From contig NZ_CP064936.1 of the NCBI RefSeq assembly GCF_016117655.1, forward strand, positions 1,426,001-1,490,000: a stretch of 64,000 nt of DNA, read 5' to 3'. Positions 17,354 through 25,364 of the stretch are shown piece by piece. This DNA is from Treponema peruense (lineage in GTDB: Bacteria > Spirochaetota > Spirochaetia > Treponematales > Treponemataceae). The position numbers and the translations under genes were made by a program. The stretch's first letter is position 1, and every line of letters starts with the position of its first letter. A model generated the notes under the pieces. The model saw nothing but the letters and a program-made list of their open reading frames with translations, was not told the DNA's origin and made no database searches.

Positions 17354-17507
17354 AAATACGTTCGTTAAAATTGAACGATTGAGCAAGTATCAACTTGCGA
17401 TTGAGTTCAATTAGTGCGCTTGAGCGCACACGTAAATAAAACCAGTTGCGTAGCAACTGAAGTTTTCAGGAACGATGGAATCTCCAGCGTTCCTGAAATA
17501 CGTTCGT
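17354..17507. repeat. Direct-repeat-flanked hairpin array upstream of the YidC fusion
   Basis: The 12-mer AAATACGTTCGT occurs at 17354-17365 and 17496-17507, extendable to 17 nt with one mismatch. Between the copies lie four stem-loops. These are 17371-17410 (TTGAAC/GTTCAA outside, GCAAG/CTTGC inside), GTGCGC-TTGA-GCGCAC (17414-17429), CAGTTGC-GTA-GCAACTG (17443-17459), and a 9-bp stem TCAGGAACG/CGTTCCTGA (17466-17496). No convincing protein is encoded. The layout resembles 10997-11173. Confidence 0.78.
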
Positions 17508-17552
17508 AAAAAAAAGACCGCCAATTACACTGGTCTGAATCAGGAGAATTTA

Positions 17553-20261
17553 ATGTCCTTTGCAAATATACTTTATTCGGTAATCCTGTACCCGCTTGTT
17601 CAGGTTATAGAAATTGCATTCAAACTTTTTGACAAAGCTTTTTCCAACACAGGAATTGCAGTTATCGGAGTAAGCCTTACTGTAACGCTTTTGTGCCTTC
17701 CGCTCTACATTGTTGCAGAACGCTGGCAGGAAACAGAACGCAAAATCCAGCTTAAACTTAAACCCGGAATAAAAAGAATCAAGGAAGCCTTCACTGGTGA
17801 CGAGCAGTACATGATACTGAGTACTTTTTACGCACAGAATCATTACCACCCTATGATGGCCCTGCGTTCCAGTTTTGGTCTTCTTATCCAGATTCCGTTT
17901 TTTATGGCGGCCTATTCATGTCTGTCTTCACTGCCGGCCCTTCAGGGAATGCCGTTTCTTTTTATAAAAGACATGGGAAAGCCAGACGCTGTTTTTTCAA
18001 TAGGTTCGTTCAACATAAATATTCTTCCTATAGCAATGACTGTAATAAACTGCATTGCCGGAGCCATTTATTCAAAAGGTCACGAACCGCGCGAAAAAGT
18101 TCAGATTTACGGAATGGCGCTTCTCTTTCTTGTAATTCTTTATAACAGTCCCGCAGGCCTTGTTCTTTACTGGACGATGAACAACGTTTTTTCACTTGTA
18201 AAAAATGTTTTCTATAAACTCAAAAACCCGCTCAAAATACTTTACATTCTTATGTGCTCGGCGATTGTTTTTGTTTCTGTATTCATTATGTTCATCTATG
18301 ACGGCGGGGCTTCCTTAAAGAAACGTCTGCTGGTCACGATGGCTCTTCTAGCGCTCATTCCTCTTCCAATTTACATAAAGTTTATAAATTTTATTTACAA
18401 CCGCTTTATGACACCGATTGCGCAGAATTCAGCCCTAAGAATAAAAACATTTATTTTTACAGCCGCAGCACTTTGCATACTGTTTGGTCTTGCAGTTCCT
18501 TCGGCCATTATATCTTCTTCTGTTCAGGAATTTTCAAACATTGACTCTTATACAAACCCTGCAGCATTTTTACAGACTTCCTTTTGGCAGAGTTTCGGCG
18601 TTTTTATTTTCTGGTCACTTTGTATTTTCTTTCTTTTTGGAAAAAGAATTCAGACTATACTTTGTGCAGTGTATTCAGTTTTACTTTACTGCGGAATAGC
18701 TGACGCCTATATTTTTGTAGGAGATTATGGTTCAATGGACGCAACACTTACGTTCATTGAGGGACTTGTTTCTCCTTCAAAAATGTTTATTCTTGCAAAC
18801 CTTGCTGTTCTTGCAGTTCTGTCCGTTGCGGCAGTATTTGTAATGACACTCAAAAAGAAAAAACTTTGTTCAAGCATTGCGTGCGTTTCCGTTATTGCAC
18901 TTTCTGTTTTGACATGCATTAATGTATTCAAAATAAATTCAGATTACGCTGACTTTAAAAGAATAAGTGAATCAGGACAATCAGGCGAAACTTTCGGAAC
19001 AAAATTCAATCTGTCAAAAGAAAAGCAGAATGTAATTATCTTAATGCTGGACCGCGCAGAAAGTTCTTACTTCAACGACATCTGCAAAGATCTGCCGCAG
19101 ATTGCTTCTGCAATGGAAGGTTTTGTCTTCTACCCAAATACAGTTTCTTTCAACGGGCATACTCTTATGGGTTCCCCTCCACTTTACGGCGGCTACGAAT
19201 ATACACCGGCTGCAATTAACGAGCGCAGTGAGGTTACGCTTAAAGACAAACACAATGAAGCCCTTCTCACACTGCCGCGAATCTTTACCGAACAGGCCGA
19301 TTTTACAGCAACGCTTTCTGACACTTCATGGGGAAACTACAGTTATGTTTCTGACATGTCATTTACAAAAAAGTACGATAAAATAAACGGAATCAAACTT
19401 CTGGGACGCTACACGGGCGACTTCAAGAAAAACTGTCCGGAACTCGAAAGCACTGCAAGTCTTTCAAAAAGCATAGAAAGAAATTTAATCTGGGTTTCAA
19501 TTTTCAAGGCAGTACCGGCAGCACTCCGCCCTGTTGTCTATTACAAGGGAAGCTGGTGGGCAAGTGAAACTGCGGCTGACTTTGACGAAGTCCTCAACTG
19601 GTATTCTGAACTTTACTATCTGCCAAAGATTACAGGTTTTGATTCCCCTACAGGAACACTTTCTGTCATTACAAATGAAGTAACACACAGCAACGAAGAC
19701 CTTTCTTTCCTTAATCTTGTAGACAAGTCACGTCTCTCATACAAAGAAGAAGCATACTATATAAACTGCGCGGCATTAAGTTCAGTCTGCGACACACTTT
19801 CTTACCTTAAGGAAAACGGTGTTTATGACAACACAAGAATTATTATTGTTGCAGATCACGGCGTAGGTTACGGCTCTACGACAAACAAATACTACACAAA
19901 GAAAACACAGGTCGCAGGTTACGCAATGGATCACCTTAACCCGCTGCTTCTGGTAAAAGACTTCAACAGCCGCGAACATCTAAAAACAGACAGCACGTTT
20001 ATGACAAACGCAGATGTCCCGTCTATCGCACTTGAAGGAATTGCAGACAACGCGGTTAACCCGTTTACAGGAAAGCCAGTCAACAGACAGGTCAGTGCAG
20101 AAGAAAAGAAAAAAGGAGTGCTTGTTACGGTCGACAACATTTTTATGCCGCACCACAGTTCAAGCAAAAACACATTTACAGTATCAAAAGATTCCTGGTT
20201 CAGGGTAAAAGAAAATATCTTTGACTCCGACAACTGGACTCAGGAACAGGCAAAGGAATAA
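17553..20261 (+). CDS. YidC/Oxa1-like membrane domain fused to an alkaline-phosphatase-superfamily domain
   Basis: A 902-residue membrane protein. Residues about 1-222 are YidC/Oxa1-like, with LIQIPFFMAAYSCLSSLPAL and YNSPAGLVLYWTMNNVFSL. Residues about 225-460 add further membrane helices. Residues about 490-850 form an extracytoplasmic alkaline-phosphatase/sulfatase-fold domain. It has NVIILMLDRAESSYF (metal aspartate near 500), NGHTLMGSPPLYGG (possible nucleophile Thr537), IIIVADHGVGYG (Asp768, His769) and MPHHSSS. The ATG at 17553 has GGAG upstream. Its place in a glycan locus before a CDP-glycerol-type transferase suggests transfer or cleavage of a phospho-group on a glycan, as LtaS or MdoB do. 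It is unlikely to be the housekeeping YidC. Confidence 0.85.
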   Translation: MSFANILYSVILYPLVQVIEIAFKLFDKAFSNTGIAVIGVSLTVTLLCLPLYIVAERWQETERKIQLKLKPGIKRIKEAFTGDEQYMILSTFYAQNHYHPMMALRSSFGLLIQIPFFMAAYSCLSSLPALQGMPFLFIKDMGKPDAVFSIGSFNINILPIAMTVINCIAGAIYSKGHEPREKVQIYGMALLFLVILYNSPAGLVLYWTMNNVFSLVKNVFYKLKNPLKILYILMCSAIVFVSVFIMFIYDGGASLKKRLLVTMALLALIPLPIYIKFINFIYNRFMTPIAQNSALRIKTFIFTAAALCILFGLAVPSAIISSSVQEFSNIDSYTNPAAFLQTSFWQSFGVFIFWSLCIFFLFGKRIQTILCAVYSVLLYCGIADAYIFVGDYGSMDATLTFIEGLVSPSKMFILANLAVLAVLSVAAVFVMTLKKKKLCSSIACVSVIALSVLTCINVFKINSDYADFKRISESGQSGETFGTKFNLSKEKQNVIILMLDRAESSYFNDICKDLPQIASAMEGFVFYPNTVSFNGHTLMGSPPLYGGYEYTPAAINERSEVTLKDKHNEALLTLPRIFTEQADFTATLSDTSWGNYSYVSDMSFTKKYDKINGIKLLGRYTGDFKKNCPELESTASLSKSIERNLIWVSIFKAVPAALRPVVYYKGSWWASETAADFDEVLNWYSELYYLPKITGFDSPTGTLSVITNEVTHSNEDLSFLNLVDKSRLSYKEEAYYINCAALSSVCDTLSYLKENGVYDNTRIIIVADHGVGYGSTTNKYYTKKTQVAGYAMDHLNPLLLVKDFNSREHLKTDSTFMTNADVPSIALEGIADNAVNPFTGKPVNRQVSAEEKKKGVLVTVDNIFMPHHSSSKNTFTVSKDSWFRVKENIFDSDNWTQEQAKE

Positions 20262-20315
20262 ACCAAAAGTGATTGGATAAGAGGTACACAAACAGTGCTG
20301 CTTTTATTCAATTAA

Positions 20316-20332
20316 AGTTTGCGTTGCAAACT
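20316..20332. repeat. Short hairpin in the leader of the CDP-glycerol transferase gene
   Basis: AGTTTGC-GTT-GCAAACT forms a 7-bp stem. It is of the same style as CAGTTGC-GTA-GCAACTG at 17443-17459, with a 3-nt G-T-N loop. Confidence 0.6.
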
Positions 20333-20347
20333 AATTTATATTTTTTT

Positions 20348-20361
20348 AATCAGGACTGATT
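20348..20361 (+). promoter_or_regulatory. Hairpin enclosing the ribosome-binding site
   Basis: AATCAG-GA-CTGATT forms a perfect 6-bp palindrome ending directly at the ATG at 20362. It contains the AGGA Shine-Dalgarno sequence. If it folds, it would hide the ribosome-binding site. Confidence 0.5.
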
Positions 20362-21597
20362 ATGTTACTTTATATAGATCCCGGTACGGGAAGCATGCTT
20401 TTTTCTGTTCTCATTGGTGCAGCGGCCACTTTGTTTTTTCTGGCAAAAGCTCTGGTATTAAAACTCAAGCTTATTTTTTCAGGAAGAAAAGGTGAACTTG
20501 TAGTCGACAAATCCTATAAGCCGTATGTAATCTACTGCGAAGACAAGCGCTACTGGACTGTTTTTAAAAATATTCTGGATGAATTTGAAAAAAGGCAGAC
20601 CGAAGTTACATACCTGGTTTCAAAAGAAGATGATCCTGTATTTGCACAGAACTACAAATATGTAAAAACAGAAGTTATCGGAGAAGGAAACAGAGCCTTT
20701 GCAAAACTCAATATGATGAGTGCCGGAATAATTCTTATGACAACACCGGGGCTTCAGGTTTACCAGCTTAAAAGAAGCAAAAATGTAAAACATTACTGCC
20801 ACATACTTCACGCTTCAACAGATGCCACAATGTACAGACTGTTCGGGCTGGACTATTTTGATTCTGTTTTGTGTACCGGCGACTATCAGTTTGAAGATAT
20901 ACGTGCACTTGAAAAAATGCGCGGTCTTCCCCAAAAAGAGCTTGTCACCGTAGGCAGCCCTTATCTGGACACACTGAAAGAAAAAATGAAAAGTATTCCG
21001 GAAGAAAAAAAAGAAGCATTTACTGTTCTTGTTTCACCAAGCTGGGGAAAGAGCGCACTTCTTTCACTTTACGGGGAAAAGCTTTTGGACCCGCTTTCAC
21101 AGTCAGGATTTAAAATTATTGTACGTCCGCACCCGCAGAGCAGAATCTCAGAAAATGATGTTCTTGAAAGACTTCAGAAAAGATATGAGTCAAACAAAAA
21201 TGTTGAATGGGATTTTGAACGCGACAACATTTATTCCATGAAAAAGTCAGACATAATGATTTCTGATTTTTCGGGAATTATTTTTGACTACACATTCCTC
21301 TGCGACAAACCTGTAATGTATGCAGCCGCAGATTTGGATTTAAAGCCTTACGATGCATACGATCTTGACCACGAAATATGGCAGTTCCGCATGCTTAAAA
21401 AAATGGGAATAGAAATAAAAGAAAGCGACTTTGCAGACATAAAAAACGTAATCCAAAATGCTACAGACAGTGCAGAACTTTCACACGCACGCGCACAGGC
21501 AAAAGCAGAAGCGTGGCAGCATGAAGGAGAAGCAGGAAAGCTTACTGCAGACTTTATGATAAATAAGCTTAACTCCCTTAACGGGGGCAGTCTATGA
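20362..21597 (+). CDS. CDP-glycerol glycerophosphotransferase-like protein (TagB/TagF family)
   Basis: A 411-residue protein. An N-terminal membrane segment (MLLYIDPGTGSMLFSVLIGA onward) precedes a GT-B-like poly(glycerol-phosphate) transferase domain. Visible features are ILHASTDATMYRLFGLDYFD, VTVGSPYLDTL, FTVLVSPSWGKSALL, KIIVRPHPQS (the conserved RPHP) and MISDFSGIIFDY (the conserved SD.SG). These are hallmarks of wall-teichoic-acid glycerophosphotransferases. The cytidylyltransferase that would supply CDP-glycerol is not in the window. The next glycosyltransferase overlaps its stop by 4 nt. Confidence 0.85.
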   Translation: MLLYIDPGTGSMLFSVLIGAAATLFFLAKALVLKLKLIFSGRKGELVVDKSYKPYVIYCEDKRYWTVFKNILDEFEKRQTEVTYLVSKEDDPVFAQNYKYVKTEVIGEGNRAFAKLNMMSAGIILMTTPGLQVYQLKRSKNVKHYCHILHASTDATMYRLFGLDYFDSVLCTGDYQFEDIRALEKMRGLPQKELVTVGSPYLDTLKEKMKSIPEEKKEAFTVLVSPSWGKSALLSLYGEKLLDPLSQSGFKIIVRPHPQSRISENDVLERLQKRYESNKNVEWDFERDNIYSMKKSDIMISDFSGIIFDYTFLCDKPVMYAAADLDLKPYDAYDLDHEIWQFRMLKKMGIEIKESDFADIKNVIQNATDSAELSHARAQAKAEAWQHEGEAGKLTADFMINKLNSLNGGSL

Positions 21598-22718
21598 AAA
21601 CAGCAATTGTGCATGACTGGCTGGTAAACTACGGCGGGGCTGAACGCGTTGTTGAACAGATGCTTCTTCTCTACCCCGATGCCGACATTTACACACTTGT
21701 ATATGATGAAAAAAAGATGGGAAAGATTTTTCCAAAAGAAAAAGTCCATACGTCATCGCTTCAGAAAATTCCTATGGCTGAAAAATTATATACAAAGTTT
21801 CTAAGCCTTATGCCAAAAGCATTTGAAGAGTTTGACCTTACTGGATACGATCTTGTCATTGCAAGTTCTTCATGTTGTGCAAAAGGTGTAATAACATCTC
21901 CTACAACTCCTTTTATTGCATACATTCACAGCCCTATGCGCTATGCATGGGATCTTTACTACGACTATCTTAAAAATTCAGGCCGACTTACAAAGTTTTT
22001 CATGAAGCGCTGGATGCCTGACATACGCAAATGGGATTACATCTCAAGCCAGAGAATAGATACTCTTGTTGCCAACTCCTCATACATTGCACGCCGTATA
22101 AAAAAATTCTGGAACCGTGACGCGGCTGTAGTTTACCCTCCAGTAGATACAGACAGACTTTCTGTTTCTGATGAAGCCGCAGGTGACTACTTTGTCGTCT
22201 TCAGTAGATTTGTTCCCTATAAAAGAATTGATCTCGCAATTTCTGCCTGCGCGCGGCTTAACAAAAAGCTTATAGTAATAGGTTCAGGCTCGCAGGAAAA
22301 AGAACTCAAATTACTTGCAGCATCCTGTAAAAATGCAGACATAAAATTTACAGGAAGAATAAGCGACAGTGAAGTTAAGGCATATTTACAGAAATGCCGC
22401 GCCCTCATTTTCTGTGCAGAAGAAGACTTCGGCATAATTCCGGTAGAAGCACAGGCCTGCGGAAGACCGATAATAGCTTTCGGTAAAGGCGGTGCACTTG
22501 AAACCGTAGTCAATGAAAAAACAGGAGTTTTCTTTGAAGAACAGTCAGTCGAAAGTCTTGTAAAAGCGATTGAAGAATTTGAAAAGCTCGACAAAGAAAA
22601 CACTTTCAATCCCAAAAAAATCCGTGAACACGCAGAGAAATTTTCTGCAGAAAACTTCAGAAAAAATCTTTCGGAACAAATCAGGTTAACAGAAGATAAA
22701 GTCAGGAACTATATATGA
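21594..22718 (+). CDS. Glycosyltransferase family 4 (WbaZ/mannosyltransferase-like)
   Basis: A 374-residue GT-B enzyme. The N-terminus KTAIVHDWLVNYGGAERVVE carries the GGAE motif of WbaZ-like transferases, and YIHSPMRYAWDLYYDY is a family signature. The donor site has FVVFSRFVPYKRIDLAI and FCAEEDFGIIPVEAQACGRP, and the motif EEDFGI..VEAQA is complete. The start overlaps the upstream stop (ATGA), implying coupling. It probably extends the lipid-linked oligosaccharide. Confidence 0.94.
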   Translation: MKTAIVHDWLVNYGGAERVVEQMLLLYPDADIYTLVYDEKKMGKIFPKEKVHTSSLQKIPMAEKLYTKFLSLMPKAFEEFDLTGYDLVIASSSCCAKGVITSPTTPFIAYIHSPMRYAWDLYYDYLKNSGRLTKFFMKRWMPDIRKWDYISSQRIDTLVANSSYIARRIKKFWNRDAAVVYPPVDTDRLSVSDEAAGDYFVVFSRFVPYKRIDLAISACARLNKKLIVIGSGSQEKELKLLAASCKNADIKFTGRISDSEVKAYLQKCRALIFCAEEDFGIIPVEAQACGRPIIAFGKGGALETVVNEKTGVFFEEQSVESLVKAIEEFEKLDKENTFNPKKIREHAEKFSAENFRKNLSEQIRLTEDKVRNYI

Positions 22719-22750
22719 AGACCGGCAGAATAGTGCCGTCCTTCAATTTC

Positions 22751-22806
22751 GAGGAATGTATTTTGAGGATTGTATTTTAAGGATTGTATTTTAAGGATTG
22801 TATATG
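22751..22806 (+). repeat. Four tandem 14-nt repeats forming duplicated ribosome-binding sites
   Basis: Units at 22751-22764, 22765-22778, 22779-22792 and 22793-22806 follow the consensus RAGGATTGTATTTT. The last unit mutates to AAGGATTGTATATG and supplies both the Shine-Dalgarno sequence and the ATG of the next gene. Confidence 0.85.
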
Positions 22807-23877
22807 AAAATTGCAGTTGACTGCAGGATGAGCGGTAAAAGCGGAATAGGTACTTTTCTTGACGGAATACTTCCCTACCTTCTCGCAACAGACAATGAGT
22901 TTCTGCTTCTTGGCGCGGACAGCAGATATTTTTCCAAAAAGAATGTAAGCTGCATTCCCTGCCCGGTAAATGCATTTTCACTTTCAGAAACATTTTTCTT
23001 TCCTAAAAAAATCTCCAGTGAAATAAACAGATGTGATATTTATTTTTCACCTTACTGCAACGTTCCTTCCGGAATCAAAATTCCTGTTTACACAACAATC
23101 CACGACATAGTATTTCTGGACATAAAGGGGCTTTCTGGAAAAGCCGGAACCTTCGCAAGAAAAATGTTTTACAAAAGAGCCGTAAAAAAATCCCGTGCAG
23201 TGTTCACTGTTTCACAGTTCAGCCGTGAACGCATAATAGAAAAACTTTCATGCAAAAAACCGATTTTTGTAGTCTACAACGGAATTCCTTCCTATCTTCA
23301 AAACATATCCAAAGTTCCGCAGGAACAAAAAGATGCGTCAATTATCTTTATAGGCAACATAAAAAAACACAAAGGACTCGGCTGCCTTCTTGACGCACAT
23401 TTACTTATGCTCAAATCCGGCGAATTTACAGGAAAAGAAAGCCCAAGACTTCTCATTGTAGGTGCACGCGACAACTTCAGAACACAGGATTCATCAATAG
23501 AAAAGAAAATCGCGCTTATTGACAGTCTTTACCCCAGCAGCATAGAATTTACAGGTTTTGTAGAAAACGAACGCCTTAAACAGCTTCTGGCAAAAGCACG
23601 CGTACTTGTTCAGCCTTCACTGTACGAAGGGTTCGGTATTCCGCCGCTGCAGGCTCTTTTATGCGGAACACATGCAGTTATCTCTGACATTCCCGTCTTT
23701 AAGGAAATATACAAAGATTTTCCTGTAAGCTATTTCAGAACAGGGGACAGCAGTGATTTGTACGAAAAACTCAGAAAAGAATGGCTTTCAAAAGAAGAAG
23801 TCGGTCCTGTTCCTGACATATATTCTTACAAAAAAACTGCACAACTTGTTTTAAGAGGATTGGCACAATTCAATTAA
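22804..23877 (+). CDS. Glycosyltransferase family 4
   Basis: A 357-residue GT4 enzyme. The N-terminus MKIAVDCRMSGKSGIGTFLD has the acceptor-side SGIGT motif, followed by FFSPYCNVPSGIKIPVYTTIHD. The donor domain contains IIFIGNIKKHKGL and VLVQPSLYEGFGIPPLQALL. It resembles the other GT4 genes here but is not a recent copy. The ATG at 22804 (not the in-frame TTG at 22798) follows AGGA with 6-nt spacing inside the tandem repeat. The upstream gap to the previous gene is 85 nt. Confidence 0.94.
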   Translation: MKIAVDCRMSGKSGIGTFLDGILPYLLATDNEFLLLGADSRYFSKKNVSCIPCPVNAFSLSETFFFPKKISSEINRCDIYFSPYCNVPSGIKIPVYTTIHDIVFLDIKGLSGKAGTFARKMFYKRAVKKSRAVFTVSQFSRERIIEKLSCKKPIFVVYNGIPSYLQNISKVPQEQKDASIIFIGNIKKHKGLGCLLDAHLLMLKSGEFTGKESPRLLIVGARDNFRTQDSSIEKKIALIDSLYPSSIEFTGFVENERLKQLLAKARVLVQPSLYEGFGIPPLQALLCGTHAVISDIPVFKEIYKDFPVSYFRTGDSSDLYEKLRKEWLSKEEVGPVPDIYSYKKTAQLVLRGLAQFN

Positions 23878-23900
23878 TTGAACATATTAACCGCATTTCA

Positions 23901-23929
23901 TAGACAACAGGCGAAATTTATTATATAAT
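23901..23929 (+). promoter_or_regulatory. Sigma70-type promoter of the WbaP-like gene
   Basis: TAGACA, a 17-nt spacer and TATAAT. The -10 box ends 7 nt before the ATG at 23937 and no Shine-Dalgarno sequence is present, predicting a leaderless message. Confidence 0.7.
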
Positions 23930-23936
23930 AAATAAA

Positions 23937-25364
23937 ATGTCAGAAACTAATTTCCAGCAGGCTATCCGTGCACAGTATAAATCAACAAGTTCTTTTCTTT
24001 CAGGTTTTGCGCTGATGTTCGTAGACGCAGCCGCACTGATTATCTCAATCGGTGCAGGTTTTTTCATAATAAACGCTATTGACCCAAGTTGCATAAACTT
24101 CAAGTCTTTTATAAAGTATACCATTTTCTTTCCGTTTATCTTCATTATATTTTACATTTCTAACCTTTATCCCGGAATTCTTATTGCTCCAGAAGAAGAA
24201 ATAAAACGCTTTTCATTATGCACATTCTGTTCGTTTATGGGTGCTGCAATATGCATGACAACAATAAAAGCAACGCGCGACTTTATTCCAATCGCACTTG
24301 CACTTGCAGCGGCATGGCCTGTAGCAACTTTTCTGCTTCCTGTAGGACGCGAAATCGGCAGAAGAATGTTCAGCCGTCGGAAATGGTGGGGTGTTCCGGC
24401 AGTAATTTACAGCAAGGGAACAAGGGCAAATGTAATTGTAGACAGACTTCTTTCGCGGCCAAATCTTGGTTACAAGCCTGTTCTTATCATAACAGACTCC
24501 CCGCTTCATCAGGAAACATACAACGGTGTTCCGGTAAGGGAAAGAACCCCTGAAGTTCTTGAAACAATCAAAAACCTCAATATCAAAGTTGCAATACTCT
24601 GCGGCTATGACAGCAATGTAGAAAAAATCCATACTTATTACAGATACGTTATCCGTGTTCCGCACAACCAGTTGAACACAAACATGTCCCTGCACATGAA
24701 AAACTTCGGCGGAATTCTGGGCTTTTCGTTAACAAACTACCTTACAAAACGTAGCTCACTTTTGCTCAAAAGATGCCTGGACATCTTCCTTTGCCTTATT
24801 GCAGCCCCTATAGTTCTGCCAGTTTCGCTTGTAATAGCCGTTGCAATAAAAATAACTTCACCGGGACCAATTTTTTACGGGCACAAACGAATCGGAAAAA
24901 ACCATACCCAGCTCAAATGCTGGAAGTTCAGATCAATGTGCATTGACGCAGACAAAAAACTCAAGGAAATTCTTGCGACAGATCCGGTACGTGCGGCAGA
25001 ATGGGAAAAAGACAGAAAATTTACCGATGACCCCCGCGTCACAAAACTGGGCAAATTCTTAAGAAAAACAAGCCTGGACGAACTTCCGCAGCTGTGGAAC
25101 ATATTCATAGGTCAAATGTCCTTTGTAGGCCCGCGTCCTGTTACCGAACCAGAGCTTTCAAAATACGGCCAGTTTGCAGACTACGTTCTTTCTGTAAAAC
25201 CAGGACTCAGCGGAATGTGGCAGATTTCGGGAAGAAGTGACACCGGCTATGAAGAAAGAATTACGCTTGACACATACTATATTCAAAACTGGTCCATGTG
25301 GCTTGATATATGGATTATTATAAAAACTATATGGGTAGTAATTAACGGCAAGGGAGCCTACTAA
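23937..25364 (+). CDS. WbaP-type undecaprenyl-phosphate sugar phosphotransferase
   Basis: A 475-residue polyisoprenyl-phosphate hexose-1-phosphate transferase that starts repeat-unit assembly on undecaprenyl phosphate. Four to five N-terminal helices (to about residue 140) are followed by a Rossmann-like domain and a helix (LLLKRCLDIFLCLIAAPIVL). The catalytic C-terminal domain has GPIFYGHKRIGKN, KCWKFRSM, SLDELPQLWNIFIGQMSFVG and VKPGLSGMWQISGRS. The architecture is that of WbaP/WcaJ. It has its own promoter although it follows the glycosyltransferase genes on the same strand. The OMP gene starts directly at its stop. Confidence 0.95.
   Translation: MSETNFQQAIRAQYKSTSSFLSGFALMFVDAAALIISIGAGFFIINAIDPSCINFKSFIKYTIFFPFIFIIFYISNLYPGILIAPEEEIKRFSLCTFCSFMGAAICMTTIKATRDFIPIALALAAAWPVATFLLPVGREIGRRMFSRRKWWGVPAVIYSKGTRANVIVDRLLSRPNLGYKPVLIITDSPLHQETYNGVPVRERTPEVLETIKNLNIKVAILCGYDSNVEKIHTYYRYVIRVPHNQLNTNMSLHMKNFGGILGFSLTNYLTKRSSLLLKRCLDIFLCLIAAPIVLPVSLVIAVAIKITSPGPIFYGHKRIGKNHTQLKCWKFRSMCIDADKKLKEILATDPVRAAEWEKDRKFTDDPRVTKLGKFLRKTSLDELPQLWNIFIGQMSFVGPRPVTEPELSKYGQFADYVLSVKPGLSGMWQISGRSDTGYEERITLDTYYIQNWSMWLDIWIIIKTIWVVINGKGAY

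Noticed and set aside
17475-17552. A longer N-terminus for the YidC fusion starting at 17475
   Set aside because: This stretch belongs to the hairpin array and encodes nothing YidC-like. The ATG at 17553 has GGAG at proper distance.
15062-25364. A complete Wzx/Wzy polysaccharide system
   Set aside because: No flippase or polymerase with many helices was found; only the initiating transferase, glycosyltransferases and the Wzz-like protein are in the window.
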